Shown: positions 40,431-49,096, numbered from the stretch's first letter. The stretch is 64,000 bases of DNA from Chloroflexota bacterium (GCA_016191435.1 JACPOQ010000001.1:62001-126000), one strand, 5' to 3'. The notes: generated from the sequence alone by a model not told the origin. Numbers and translations: made by a program.

Positions 40431-40940
40431 GTGGCGGACTCGCTCAGCACCCAGGGCCCGGCACCCAGCGCGTCCATCCTCCCGTACGATGACGCATTGC
40501 ACGCGGGGCAACCGTGGCGGGTGGTCAAGGCCGTGTTCGATGAGTATGGCTTCCCGTTCGACGAGAACGACTACGATGCGGACCTGCGGGAGCCGGCCGT
40601 GCACTATGACGGCGCCACCGGCTGGTTCGCGGTGGCCGTAGACCCGGCCGGGCGGGTGGTGGGGACGGTGGGAGTGAGCGACGAGGGCGGCGGGCTGTTC
40701 GAGCTCCATCGTCTGTACGTGCTGGCGGAGGCGCGGCGCGGCGGGACCGGGCGGGCGCTCGTCGCGTGGGCGATCGCGCAGGCACGCGAGCGTGGCGCCG
40801 AACGGATGGTGCTGTTCAGCGATATCGCATTCGACAAGGCGCACCGGCTTTACGAACGCATGGGCTTCCGCTGCAACCGCTTCCGCTACGCGCCGGATCC
40901 CTGGCAGAGCCGCGAGTGGGGGTTCGTGCGGGAGTTGTAG
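40431..40940 (+). CDS. GNAT-family N-acetyltransferase
   Basis: 169 residues from GTG 40431 with GAGGGA upstream. The GNAT core is seen in FAVAVDPAGRVVGTVGVSDE, ELHRLYVLAEARRGGTGRAL (motif A, R/Q-x-x-G-x-G/A form RRGGTG), AQARERGAERMVLFSDI and AHRLYERMGFRCNRFR. It transfers an acetyl group from acetyl-CoA to an unknown amine or protein N-terminus. The first 15 residues are low-complexity and derive from repeat-like DNA. Confidence 0.88.
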   Translation: MADSLSTQGPAPSASILPYDDALHAGQPWRVVKAVFDEYGFPFDENDYDADLREPAVHYDGATGWFAVAVDPAGRVVGTVGVSDEGGGLFELHRLYVLAEARRGGTGRALVAWAIAQARERGAERMVLFSDIAFDKAHRLYERMGFRCNRFRYAPDPWQSREWGFVREL

Positions 40941-40960
40941 GGCCGGGTTGCGGCCGGGCT

Positions 40961-40998
40961 GTGTGGGAGTGTGGGAGTGTGGGAGTATGGGAGTGTGT
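40961..40998 (+). repeat. Reiterated GTGTGGGAGTGTGGGAG word
   Basis: Four to five copies of the 8-base unit GTGGGAGT downstream of the GNAT gene, related to the word at 14881-14908. Confidence 0.6.
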
Positions 40999-41022
40999 TG
41001 CGGTTGGCTTTACGCCGGTACG

Positions 41023-41051
41023 CCCACACCCCATACCCCCACACCCCCATA
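41023..41051 (-). repeat. Inverted G-rich word (CCCACACCCCATACCCCCAC)
   Basis: Inverted relative of 14881-14908 and 40961-40998. It ends 13 bases before the start of the small Cys protein gene; with 40961-40998 it could fold into an imperfect long hairpin. Confidence 0.55.
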
Positions 41052-41064
41052 CAGGATTTCGAGC

Positions 41065-41253
41065 ATGCCGCGACCTCGTTGCCTCTGGTGCATGGACCCG
41101 CCGTTCGAAGACGTAGCGGTGCTCAAGTGGCGCGGCGAAGAGCGCGAACGGCTGACGGTGCCGCTCTGCCGCAAGCATTACGCGCGGTTGAAGGAAGCCG
41201 GCGCGAAGGGGAAGGAGACGAAGGGGTGGTGGTACAAGGTGGGGTGGTGGTAG
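41065..41253 (+). CDS. Small Cys/His protein
   Basis: 62 residues from ATG 41065 with AGGA upstream. CLWCMDPPFEDVAVLKW, then LCRKHYARLKEAG, suggests a C-x2-C ... C-x2-H zinc site. The C-terminus is basic and aromatic (KGWWYKVGWW). No family is recognised, but tiny zinc-ribbon proteins of this design are common. It is plausible as a nucleic-acid or protein-binding accessory. Function unknown. Confidence 0.65.
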   Translation: MPRPRCLWCMDPPFEDVAVLKWRGEERERLTVPLCRKHYARLKEAGAKGKETKGWWYKVGWW

Positions 41254-41370
41254 CTGGGAATCCGCCCGGCAAGAGGTCCGCGCAGTCTCGAGAGGTTGTG
41301 AGACCCGGGCGCTCGGGTAGGGATGCTCTCCCTACCGGTCGCGGCTCTGACGGCAGCTCGGGCCAACGGC

Positions 41371-41646
41371 CTACAGGGCGGCGGCGGGTTCCGGCTGGGG
41401 TTCGATTGGCTCGATTTCCTTCTTCTTGCGCTCCATGTGCTCGAGACCGGCCATGCTGAACCCGAGGTCGCCGAGCTCGCACAGGAAGCTGCAGTAGGTA
41501 AGGCGGAGCGCGCTCGTCGATTTCGTGGGCATGTAGCGCAGGGCGCAGCGGGCGCATTTCGGCAGGGCCACCAGTTCGCCATCACGTGCCGACAGGACAA
41601 CGTCGCGGGCGGTACTCTCGTCGCGGTCTTCAGTCATCGTGCTCAT
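41371..41646 (-). CDS. Small Cys-rich hypothetical protein
   Basis: 91 residues from ATG 41646 (GGAGG 9 bases upstream; ATG 41655 is less well placed). Central LPKCARCALRYMPTKSTSAL and LTYCSFLCELGD give C-x2-C ... C-x3-C, a likely zinc or iron-sulfur site. The C-terminus is charged (HMERKKKEIEPIEPQPEP). No family is recognised. It is divergent from the sterol-desaturase-type gene. Confidence 0.65.
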   Translation of the reverse strand: MSTMTEDRDESTARDVVLSARDGELVALPKCARCALRYMPTKSTSALRLTYCSFLCELGDLGFSMAGLEHMERKKKEIEPIEPQPEPAAAL

Positions 41647-41882
41647 GCTACCCATCCTCCCACCTTGCGTCAGTATCGCGCACGGCGCCCTTACATGCTT
41701 GTACGTCATCGGTGGCAAAAGCGATGGGATCTCCTTCACTATCATCCCCGGTTTTCTATGAGCGACGGCAGACTGGCGTGCCACGAAGAGCGGCAGATTG
41801 GTAGCAGCCCGCGCCTCGGGGCTGGCGCCGGGGCACGCCGGGATGTAGTATTTGGAAGCTATCTTCCGTTAAGGCCAACGCT

Positions 41883-42713
41883 ATGGTGCTCAAGCTGGTC
41901 ATCCTCGCCGCGGGCTTCACCGTCCTCTCGGTGGTGTTTGGCATCCTGGAGAAGGCATGGCCCTCGGTGAAGGGCCAGCGCCGGCTGCGCCGCGGTGTGA
42001 AGACGGACATCGCGTGGTACTTCTGGGACACGTTGCTGAACAAGTCGATCGTGTTCGTGGCGGTGGCCGCCGTGGCGATCCCGATTGCGCTTGTGCCGGC
42101 GGCGGCGAGCGACACGACGGTCAAAGAGTTCCTCCAGCACCGGCACTCGTTCGTCTCGGACCAGCCGGAGTGGCTGCAGGCGATCGAACTCTTCTTCCTG
42201 TTCGACCTCATCGGCTACTGGACGCACCGGGGGTTCCACCACCTGGGGTTGCTGTGGAAGTACCACGCCGTGCACCACAGCTCGACGGAGCTGGACTGGC
42301 TCTCGGCGGTGCGGGTGCACCCGGTGAACGAAATCGGGACGCGGGTGATCCAGGCGCTGACGCTGCTGCTGTTCGGGTTCAACGCCACGCTGCTCGGGGC
42401 GTACGTGCCGCTGCTGACGTTCTACGCCATCGGGCTACACGCGAACGTGCCGTGGGACTTCGGGCCGCTGCGCTATGTAATCGCCAGCCCGGTGTTCCAT
42501 CGCTGGCACCACACCTCCGAGCGCGAAGGGCTCGACCGGAACTTCGCGGGCGCCTTCCCGTGGCTCGATGCGCTGTTCGGGACGCTCTACATGCCGCGCG
42601 GGCGTCAGCCGGTCGAGTTCGGGGTGCTGGGGGAGCAGGTGCCGGAGGGGCTGTGGCGGCAGCTGCTATATCCTTGGCGAGGCCGGAAGCCCGAGTTCGT
42701 AGCTCCGGAATGA
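41883..42713 (+). CDS. Sterol desaturase/fatty acid hydroxylase superfamily protein
   Basis: 276 residues from ATG 41883. The eight-His di-iron motif is complete: YWTHRGFHHLGLLWKYHAVH (HxxxH and HxxHH parts) and SPVFHRWHHTSER (HxxHH). Transmembrane segments lie at about 3-20, 45-65, 100-120 and 150-185. Superfamily members hydroxylate or desaturate sterols, carotenoids or fatty acids with O2 and an electron donor. Substrate not assignable; lipid modification is likely. No adjacent partner. Confidence 0.92.
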   Translation: MVLKLVILAAGFTVLSVVFGILEKAWPSVKGQRRLRRGVKTDIAWYFWDTLLNKSIVFVAVAAVAIPIALVPAAASDTTVKEFLQHRHSFVSDQPEWLQAIELFFLFDLIGYWTHRGFHHLGLLWKYHAVHHSSTELDWLSAVRVHPVNEIGTRVIQALTLLLFGFNATLLGAYVPLLTFYAIGLHANVPWDFGPLRYVIASPVFHRWHHTSEREGLDRNFAGAFPWLDALFGTLYMPRGRQPVEFGVLGEQVPEGLWRQLLYPWRGRKPEFVAPE

Positions 42714-42760
42714 CTGCAATGCGCGTCGCCACGCCATCACCGGCTCGGAACTCGGGCCCT

Positions 42761-43285
42761 TTACGCCAGTTGCTGGGGGAGGGCCTGGAGCTGGCGAAGG
42801 TGGTCGAGGTCGTGGACGCGCATGAAGAGCAGCCATTCGCGCCAATTGAGCGCGCCGAACATCGGGTGCGTAATGAGCACGTCCAGGTGCTCATTGCCAG
42901 AAGCGGGGAGGACGCGTTGGTAGAATTGCTCGCGGCGGGGAGTGAAGCGGTCCCAGAAGTCGCCAGCATCGACGGGCGCGCCGGCGGGACCCGCCTCCAT
43001 GAGGTCGCGAATCGAGGTCGGCGCCGGCGCGCCGGCGATGATGGCCTCGATCGATGAGGCGCCCTGCTCGCTCATCTGGAGGATGTGAGCGGTCACCTCG
43101 GCGGCGGACCACTCGCCGCCAGCGGGGCGCTCCGCGAAGCGCCCGGCGGGGATAGCCGCGGCGGCGGCGCGCAGCGGCATCGCATCGGTCCGCGCTTTCG
43201 CCACCAGCTCCGCCACGGAAAGTTTGGCGGCCTGCGCCTGGAGGTAGGAGCGCACGCGCAACTGGTCTTCGTTCATTTCGGCCAT
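42761..43285 (-). CDS. DinB-like protein (DinB/YfiT superfamily)
   Basis: 174 residues from ATG 43285. Four-helix-bundle features: a first metal His in EWSAAEVTAHILQMSEQG, a helix LASSG-like region near 140, and the C-terminal pair NWREWLLFMRVHDLDHLRQL (HxxDH) that completes the three-His site. DinB/YfiT proteins are metal-dependent thiol transferases or unknown stress proteins. It overlaps no other gene and has no clear partner. Confidence 0.85.
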   Translation of the reverse strand: MAEMNEDQLRVRSYLQAQAAKLSVAELVAKARTDAMPLRAAAAAIPAGRFAERPAGGEWSAAEVTAHILQMSEQGASSIEAIIAGAPAPTSIRDLMEAGPAGAPVDAGDFWDRFTPRREQFYQRVLPASGNEHLDVLITHPMFGALNWREWLLFMRVHDLDHLRQLQALPQQLA

Positions 43286-43389
43286 GGGGAGGCCTCCCGC
43301 GGTAGTTGAGTGGCGGCAGTGTCGCGCGGGGCGGACTCAGTTGCAACTGGAGACTTACGGGCCGCGACCTCGTGGACCAGGGCCGCCGT

Positions 43390-44652
43390 TCAGGCGGCGT
43401 GGGCCGCCGGGGCGGCGGGGTCGGCGTTCAGCAGGTGGCGCATGAGATCGAGCACTTCGATGCAGCCGGCCAGCGCGCCACCATGGATGACCACGAGCGG
43501 GTCGTGGCGCGCGGATGGCGCACGCTGGAGCGCAAGCTCGGCGGCGCGACGGGCGGGCGTGTGCGAATCGATGATGGTGGCAGGTTGGGCGAGCTGGATG
43601 GCGCTCTTGCGTGCGTAGACGGCGAAGCCGTACTGCCGGGCGAAGCGAAGGAGGATGCGTTCGCGGGTGATGATGGCGGTCACTTCGCCCGCATCCTCGA
43701 CGGCTACCACTTCGAGCAACATGTCCTCCTCGAAGAGCCGAAGGACTTCCTCGCCGGCCATGGCGGCCGGGATCACGGGCGGGATGAAGGTGAGTCCCAT
43801 GATGCTGGCGGCGCGAGCGCGGACGGGGACGCCGCGGCGGCCGGCGGCACTGGTGATGAGCTCGGTCGTGGCCGGAGAGGCCGGTGCCACCCCGGGCGCA
43901 GGCCGTCCGAGCAGGAAGCCCTGCCCGTAATCGACATCGAGCGCGATGAACGCCTCGAGCTCGGCTTCGGTCTCGATGCCTTCGGCGATGACACGTGCAC
44001 GGGTGCGGTGGGCGAATTCGACGAGCGCCTTCACCATCGCGCGGCGGGCGGAGTCGCCTTCGATGCCCTGCGTCAGCCAACGGTCGAGCTTGATGTAGTT
44101 GGGGCGCAACTCGACGACGGACTGGAGGCTTGAAGGGCCGGCGCCGGCGTCATCGATGGCGAGGCCGAAGCCTTCGCTGCGGAAGCCGGCGAGCACCCGG
44201 CGGACGGCCGCGAAATCGGTGATGGACTCCTCTTCGGTGAGTTCGAAAACAACGCGTTCCGGGGCGAGCCCGTAGCGCCGGACGAGGTCGGCGGTGGGCG
44301 GGCCGCGGAATTCGGCGTTGAGCAGGGAACTCGGGCTGACGTTCAGAAACAGGAGCGCCTCCGGAGGGAGCTGCGGCGCGAGCCGTTCGATGGCGAGGCG
44401 CCGCCAGGTGCGATCTGCGTGCAGTTCCAGCCCCGCGTCTCGCGCGACCGAAAGGAAGACGGCGGGGGCATCCAGCGGCGCCGGGCACTGCGGGCGCGAG
44501 AGGGCCTCGAAGCCAGCGATCTCACCCGTCGAAAGCGAGATGATCGGCTGGCTCACGGTGCGCACGGCCCCATCACGCAGCGCTTCGGCCACCACGTTGC
44601 GCCGGTGCGCATCACCGGCCAGGAGGCTGAGGCTCGAACTCTGGAACGCCAT
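43390..44652 (-). CDS. EAL-domain cyclic-di-GMP phosphodiesterase with CBS pair
   Basis: 420 residues from ATG 44652. EAL domain at about 20-250 with the catalytic set: GFEALSR (EAL), LNVSPSSL (Asn), VFELTEEESI (Glu), GLAIDDAGAG (two Asp), YIKLDRWL (Lys) and VIAEGIETEAEL (Glu). All metal ligands seem present, so it should hydrolyse c-di-GMP to pGpG. Two CBS repeats occupy about 275-405 (PPVIPAAMAGEEVLRLFEED; DPLVVIHGGALAGCIE), likely adenylate- or nucleotide-binding. No GGDEF domain follows, unlike many EAL-CBS proteins. Confidence 0.9.
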   Translation of the reverse strand: MAFQSSSLSLLAGDAHRRNVVAEALRDGAVRTVSQPIISLSTGEIAGFEALSRPQCPAPLDAPAVFLSVARDAGLELHADRTWRRLAIERLAPQLPPEALLFLNVSPSSLLNAEFRGPPTADLVRRYGLAPERVVFELTEEESITDFAAVRRVLAGFRSEGFGLAIDDAGAGPSSLQSVVELRPNYIKLDRWLTQGIEGDSARRAMVKALVEFAHRTRARVIAEGIETEAELEAFIALDVDYGQGFLLGRPAPGVAPASPATTELITSAAGRRGVPVRARAASIMGLTFIPPVIPAAMAGEEVLRLFEEDMLLEVVAVEDAGEVTAIITRERILLRFARQYGFAVYARKSAIQLAQPATIIDSHTPARRAAELALQRAPSARHDPLVVIHGGALAGCIEVLDLMRHLLNADPAAPAAHAA

Positions 44653-44745
44653 GTGGGTTGTGCTTCGTCACATACACGCGAACCTTTAGCTCCCGGCGAA
44701 GATTGTTCATCAGGCCGCAACCGTTTCGGACGTCCCGGCGACGGC

Positions 44746-45945
44746 TTAGCCGCGCAGGCCGAAGTCCCAGCCGCGGCCGCGGTCGTACTCGCGGAGGATG
44801 AGGCGCGAGACGGTCACGCGATGGACTTCGTCCGGGCCGTCGTAGATGCGGGCGAACCGCGCGGCGCGGTACATGCGTTCGAGCGGGAAATCGCCCGTGA
44901 CGCCGGCGGCGCCATAGACCTGGATGGCGCGGTCGATGGCATTGTGGAGCATCTTCGCGCCGACCACCTTGATCAGCCCGATCTCGACGCGGGCGGGGTC
45001 GCCGCTGTCCATCTTCTCGGCGGCGGCGAGCGTGAGCAGGCGGCAGGCCTGGATCTCGGCGGCGGTTTCGAAAATCATCTGCTGGATCTGGCCCTTGTCG
45101 GCGAGCGGGCCGCCGAAGGCGATGCGATTGTTCGCGCGGTCGCACATGAGGTCGAACGCGCGCTGGGCCTGGCCGAGCCAGCGCATGCAGTGGAAGATGC
45201 GGCCGGGGCCGAGGCGCTTCTGGGAGATGAGGAAGCCTTCCCCGCGCCCGCCGATCATGTTCGTGCGGGGGACGCGCACGTTGTCGTAGATGACTTCGCA
45301 GTGGCCGCCAAGCATGCCCATGACGGGGACGTCGCGGACGATGTTGTAGCCAGGTGTATCGGTGGGGACGACGATCATGCTGTAGGCCTTGTGGATCGGC
45401 ACGTCGTCGTCTTCGGTGCGGACCATGACGGTTGTGTAGGCGGCGGTGTTCGCGCCCGAGGTGAACCACTTGTGCCCGTTGATGCACCATTCGTCGCCAT
45501 CGAGCACGGCGCGGGTGCGCAGCTGTGTGGGGTCGGAGCTCGCGACCTCGGGTTCGGTCATGGCGAAGCTCGGAAAGACCTCGCCGGCGACGAGCGGCTT
45601 GAGGTAGCGCTCCTTCCACTCGGGGGGCGCGTACAGGTGGAGCATGATCGAGTCCTGGAGCGAATGCGTGCCGAGCGCGGCGATGGCGGCTTCGGAACGC
45701 CCGACGACTTCGTTGACGTAGACATAGTCCATGAAGGGCATGCCCTGGCCACCAATCTCGACGGGGTGGCCGAGCGCCCAGAGGCCGGCGTCCTTGGCCT
45801 CCTGCATGAGGCCGCGGAGCACGCGCCGGCCCTCCTCCCCGGAATGGTCGAAGAGGATGGGCTCGACCGGGTAGACACGCTCTTCAATGAAGGTGCGGAC
45901 GCGCTCGCGGATGGGCCGGACGTGTTCGGGGACGCTGAAACTCAT
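44746..45945 (-). CDS. Acyl-CoA dehydrogenase
   Basis: 399 residues from ATG 45945 with AGGAG upstream. Segments: GHPVEIGGQGMPFMDYVYVN, FPSFAMTEPEVASSDPTQLR, WFTSGANTAAYTTVMVRT, MLGGHCEVIYDNVRVP, and RAIQVYGAAGVTGDFPLERM. The C-terminal RIYDGPDEVHRVTVSRLILR is the FAD/adenine-binding end. It introduces a trans-double bond into an acyl-CoA. It is divergent from a SufR-like regulator across 190 bases that contain a candidate operator and a ten-G tract 15 bases upstream of its own start. Confidence 0.93.
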   Translation of the reverse strand: MSFSVPEHVRPIRERVRTFIEERVYPVEPILFDHSGEEGRRVLRGLMQEAKDAGLWALGHPVEIGGQGMPFMDYVYVNEVVGRSEAAIAALGTHSLQDSIMLHLYAPPEWKERYLKPLVAGEVFPSFAMTEPEVASSDPTQLRTRAVLDGDEWCINGHKWFTSGANTAAYTTVMVRTEDDDVPIHKAYSMIVVPTDTPGYNIVRDVPVMGMLGGHCEVIYDNVRVPRTNMIGGRGEGFLISQKRLGPGRIFHCMRWLGQAQRAFDLMCDRANNRIAFGGPLADKGQIQQMIFETAAEIQACRLLTLAAAEKMDSGDPARVEIGLIKVVGAKMLHNAIDRAIQVYGAAGVTGDFPLERMYRAARFARIYDGPDEVHRVTVSRLILREYDRGRGWDFGLRG

Positions 45946-45960
45946 GGCTGGCTCCTGCGT

Positions 45961-45970
45961 GGGGGGGGGG
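45961..45970. repeat. Ten-G homopolymer in the divergent promoter region
   Basis: G10 (C10 on the acyl-CoA dehydrogenase strand) immediately upstream of that gene's ribosome binding site. Confidence 0.9.
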
Positions 45971-46049
45971 TGGATCGGCGCATCGTACGGCGGGGGGCGG
46001 AGGTTGGCAAAAGCGGAGAAGTGTCTGTCGAAGCCGGGGCTGCAGGCGG

Positions 46050-46065
46050 GAAACGCTTCCGTTTC
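46050..46065. promoter_or_regulatory. Candidate operator GAAACG-N4-CGTTTC
   Basis: Perfect 6-bp inverted repeat between the divergent acyl-CoA dehydrogenase and SufR-like regulator genes. A TAATAT possible -10 for the regulator follows at 46110-46115. Regulator binding here is inference from position and symmetry. Confidence 0.4.
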
Positions 46066-46135
46066 TCGTGGAAATCCTGCCGAATGTCAATGTCGCAAAG
46101 TGCCTCTCGTAATATAGGAGTATGGTCAGGGCACG

Positions 46136-46834
46136 GTGGCTGCAATTGCGCTTCGAGAAGTTCCGCGCGATGAACTGCTGAATACGCGGCGAAAGATCAT
46201 CGTCACGCTAAAGCAGAACGGCGAAGCGACGGCGGCTGCCCTCGCTGAAAGCCTGTTTGTCACGGTGAGCGCTATCCGCCAGCACCTTGGCCGGCTCGCC
46301 AGCGAAGGGCTCATCGGGTATCGCGAAATTGGCCGCGGTCCAGGGCGCCGCCGCCGGCTCTACTCGCTCACGGCCACAGCGGACGTGCTCTTCCCCAACG
46401 GCTATGAGTCGATGGCGCGCCGGCTGGCGGACTTCGTCGCCGGGCGCGCGCCCGAGCTGCTGGACCAGTTCTTCCAGCAGGAGGCCGCTGGCCAGGTAGC
46501 CGAGATCGCGGCCGGGACGGACGGGCGAATGGATGCGGTACTCGGCCTGATGGTCTCGCTGTTCGAGCGCAACGACTTCGCCCCCCAGCTTTCGAGTCCG
46601 CATGGGGATGGAGATGGCGCCGGCGGCGACCCGCTGCTGACGCTGTTCCACTGCCCCATCCTCGCGCTGAGCCGTGACCATCCGCAGATCTGCGCGTACG
46701 AAGCGCGGGCCATCCACGACATGGCGATGGCCGGCCAGCCCGGGGGCGGGATTGATGTGGAGCGCCGGGCGTGGCGGCTCGAAGGGCAGCTGCTCTGCTC
46801 CTATGCCATCCGGCCGACGAAGGACGACGACTGA
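46136..46834 (+). CDS. SufR-like winged-helix regulator with Cys triad
   Basis: 232 residues from GTG 46136 (AGGG five bases upstream). An ArsR/DeoR-type winged helix covers 17-80: TRRKIIVTLKQNGEATAAAL, then VTVSAIRQHLGRLASEGLI, then RRRLYSLTATA. The C-terminal part has C173, C186 and C221 (FHCPILAL, PQICAYEA, LLCSYAI). The first two are 13 residues apart, as in cyanobacterial SufR, which binds an Fe-S cluster through such Cys and represses suf genes. It probably senses Fe-S or redox state and controls the divergent acyl-CoA dehydrogenase and itself. No suf genes are in the window. Confidence 0.82.
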   Translation: MAAIALREVPRDELLNTRRKIIVTLKQNGEATAAALAESLFVTVSAIRQHLGRLASEGLIGYREIGRGPGRRRRLYSLTATADVLFPNGYESMARRLADFVAGRAPELLDQFFQQEAAGQVAEIAAGTDGRMDAVLGLMVSLFERNDFAPQLSSPHGDGDGAGGDPLLTLFHCPILALSRDHPQICAYEARAIHDMAMAGQPGGGIDVERRAWRLEGQLLCSYAIRPTKDDD

Positions 46835-46848
46835 CGCGCCGCCGGTGC

Positions 46849-48987
46849 TCAGCGCGGGCCGGGGATGCCTTCGTGGAGCGCGATCGCCGTGATCGCGGCG
46901 GTACTGCCGCCGGCAGTCCAACTGCGGAACACCAGGTGCCCCGCTTCGCGAAGGTCCGGCACGAAGAAGAGCAGGTCGCTGACGTCGCCAGAGGTCTTGC
47001 TCTGTTCGAGCACGAGGAACTCCGTCGTGCTGCCTTTGCGCAGGATGCCAACGCCGAGCGCGCCGGTCTCGACTTCGAGCGCGACGCGGACGGTCCGCGG
47101 CGCCAGCGCGGCGCCGGCAGCGCCGGGCGTGAGCGGCAGGCTGCAGCTGTAGGCCCACTGGGCCGGGTCGGTTATGAGTTGCAGTGACCCGTCGCTCAAC
47201 GAAAGTTGCCCGCCGTTGAGCGACTGTACGGCGGCGAGGTCGAACTCAACGAGGGTAGGGCCGAGGTGTTGCTGGCGCAGCCGCTCGAGCAGCGGGGCCG
47301 CCTCGACAGGCGCGGTAGCGTGGGCGGCGTCCAACGGCTCCGGGGCTGCCACCGGGGCGCCGGCTGCGGGCCGGCGGGCGATGCGGCGGACGGGCTCGCG
47401 GGTTTCGGGGTCGAAAGTGATGAAGCCGGGCCAGCCGAGGCCGGCGCCCGGGAGCGGCGCGAGCGACTTCAGCTCTTCGTGCAGCGCCGTGAGGATATCG
47501 ACCATCGCCTCAATGCCGAGCGCGGCGCCGGCGCGGCGGTAGATGGTGTCCCAGCGCTCGTTCTGGGCCGAATTGCGCGCCATTGCGTCGGCGGGGTCGG
47601 CGAAGCGGAGGAGTCCGCCATCGATGTGCTCGTCGATCGAGTTCGCCACGCGCATCATGACGGCGTAGGCGAGGCGGACGGGGAGCTGGTCGGGGTCCGC
47701 TGCGAGCACTGCCGCCTCGAGCTCCTGGAAATCGAGCGAGAAGTATTCGAAGACTTGCGCCTCGGCGCGCCAGCCGATGCGCGCCGTGAGCCAGCGGCGC
47801 TGCGCGGCGAGGTCGTGCTCGGCGTGCGCCGGGTAGCGGCCGAGCGAGTAGGCGGCGTGGTTCATCGCCGCGACGATCACCGTCACCGGTGCGCCATAGG
47901 CGGCAAGCGCGCTGGCCGTGCCCACGCCGTGGCCGGCGAGCGTCTTCCCGGATTCGCGATAGACGCCGTCGTAGACACGCGCGGCGGCCTGGTAGCCTTG
48001 CTCCATGGTCTCGATCTGCCGGGGGCGGTAGCCGAGCGCTGCCATCTGGGACGAAAGCTGCAGGACCGTCTGCGCGAACGGGTGCGCGCCGATGCGTACC
48101 GGGGCCTGCGGGGCCACGCCGGCGCGCGGCAGCCGGCAAATCTCCTGTTGCCGCCAGATGAAGGACTCGTGGTCGCGGAAGAAGCTGGACTCACGCTCCA
48201 GCCGCCATTTGCGCGCGAAATGGGCGAACGTATGATCGTTCCATTCGTCGCACCAGCGGCGGGCGAAAAACGCGGCATCCGACATGACGTAATCGGCATC
48301 GGTGAGGTAGCTGACGACGGCGGCGGGCTCGGTGTAGATGGCGCCGCCGTGCTCACGTACCCGCAGGAGCAGGTCCATGTGCTCGCAGGAACTGAGGATG
48401 TCGGGGTCCAGCGGCCCGGTGCGGTCGAACAGGTCGCGGCGCGTGAGCATGCAGTGGAACTCGACGTAGTCGCATCTCGCACGGCGCAGCTCGACCGGGT
48501 TCGTCTTCAGGCAAACGTTTGGGTAGCGGTGCGTCTCGACCATCCAGTGGCGGTCGCCTTCGTCGAAGAATTCGAGGTCGCCGCCGACAGAGTGGATGTA
48601 ACCCTGCTCGGGCTCGCCGAAGAGGACGAGCGGCCCCACAACGTCGGCGCCGGTCTCCTCGGCGCAGCGCACGAGCGCATCGAGCCAGCCCGGCTCGACA
48701 ACGACATCGTTATCGAGGAACACGGCGTACTTCGTCGTCACGCGTTGGAGGCCGAGGTTGCGCGCCTCGTTCGGGGAGAGGAACCCTGGTTCGAGCAGGA
48801 GATCGTAGCCGCGTGCGGCGCACTGCGCGGTGAGGAAGTCGCGGATGTAGGGAGGCGCGCCGCCGGCGACGTACACGAGGCGATGCGGCCCGGGCGTCGT
48901 GCTGATGAGGCGGGGCAGGCAGCGAAGGGCGGTGCTATACCGCTCGCGGGCGGTGACGACGATCGTCGCGAGTGGATCCTCGGTCAC
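46849..48987 (-). CDS. Family 2 glycosyltransferase with additional C-terminal domains
   Basis: 712 residues from GTG 48987 (GGGGGA upstream). GT2/GT-A domain at 1-250: ATIVVTARERYSTALRCL, PNEARNLGLQRVTTKYAVFL then DNDVVVEPGWL (the DxD-type site), and a late SSCEHMDLLLRVREHGG segment. Residues about 335-510 form a helical domain with GAPVTVIVAAMNHAAYSLGR, TARIGWRAEAQVFEYF and SIDEHIDGGLLRF; the His-rich pattern resembles DUF6817-type proteins. The last 120 residues are a beta-sandwich (GALGVGILRKGSTTEFLVLE). Glycosylates an unknown acceptor, possibly a surface polymer or secondary metabolite. Confidence 0.82.
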   Translation of the reverse strand: MTEDPLATIVVTARERYSTALRCLPRLISTTPGPHRLVYVAGGAPPYIRDFLTAQCAARGYDLLLEPGFLSPNEARNLGLQRVTTKYAVFLDNDVVVEPGWLDALVRCAEETGADVVGPLVLFGEPEQGYIHSVGGDLEFFDEGDRHWMVETHRYPNVCLKTNPVELRRARCDYVEFHCMLTRRDLFDRTGPLDPDILSSCEHMDLLLRVREHGGAIYTEPAAVVSYLTDADYVMSDAAFFARRWCDEWNDHTFAHFARKWRLERESSFFRDHESFIWRQQEICRLPRAGVAPQAPVRIGAHPFAQTVLQLSSQMAALGYRPRQIETMEQGYQAAARVYDGVYRESGKTLAGHGVGTASALAAYGAPVTVIVAAMNHAAYSLGRYPAHAEHDLAAQRRWLTARIGWRAEAQVFEYFSLDFQELEAAVLAADPDQLPVRLAYAVMMRVANSIDEHIDGGLLRFADPADAMARNSAQNERWDTIYRRAGAALGIEAMVDILTALHEELKSLAPLPGAGLGWPGFITFDPETREPVRRIARRPAAGAPVAAPEPLDAAHATAPVEAAPLLERLRQQHLGPTLVEFDLAAVQSLNGGQLSLSDGSLQLITDPAQWAYSCSLPLTPGAAGAALAPRTVRVALEVETGALGVGILRKGSTTEFLVLEQSKTSGDVSDLLFFVPDLREAGHLVFRSWTAGGSTAAITAIALHEGIPGPR

Positions 48988-49096
48988 GTGTGTCCCCCGG
49001 CCCGGGCGGGCCGCTCAGAAGGTACAGCGGCGGCGCACGGATGGTCTATCGGGGCGGGCCGGCCGCCGCCAGCCGCAGGTGTCCTACACTCTCGGA

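Noticed and set aside
41316-41336. Hairpin GGTAGGGA-TGCTC-TCCCTACC as a terminator
   Set aside because: Eight-bp stem between convergent small genes, but without a T-tract on either side; kept out of the feature list.
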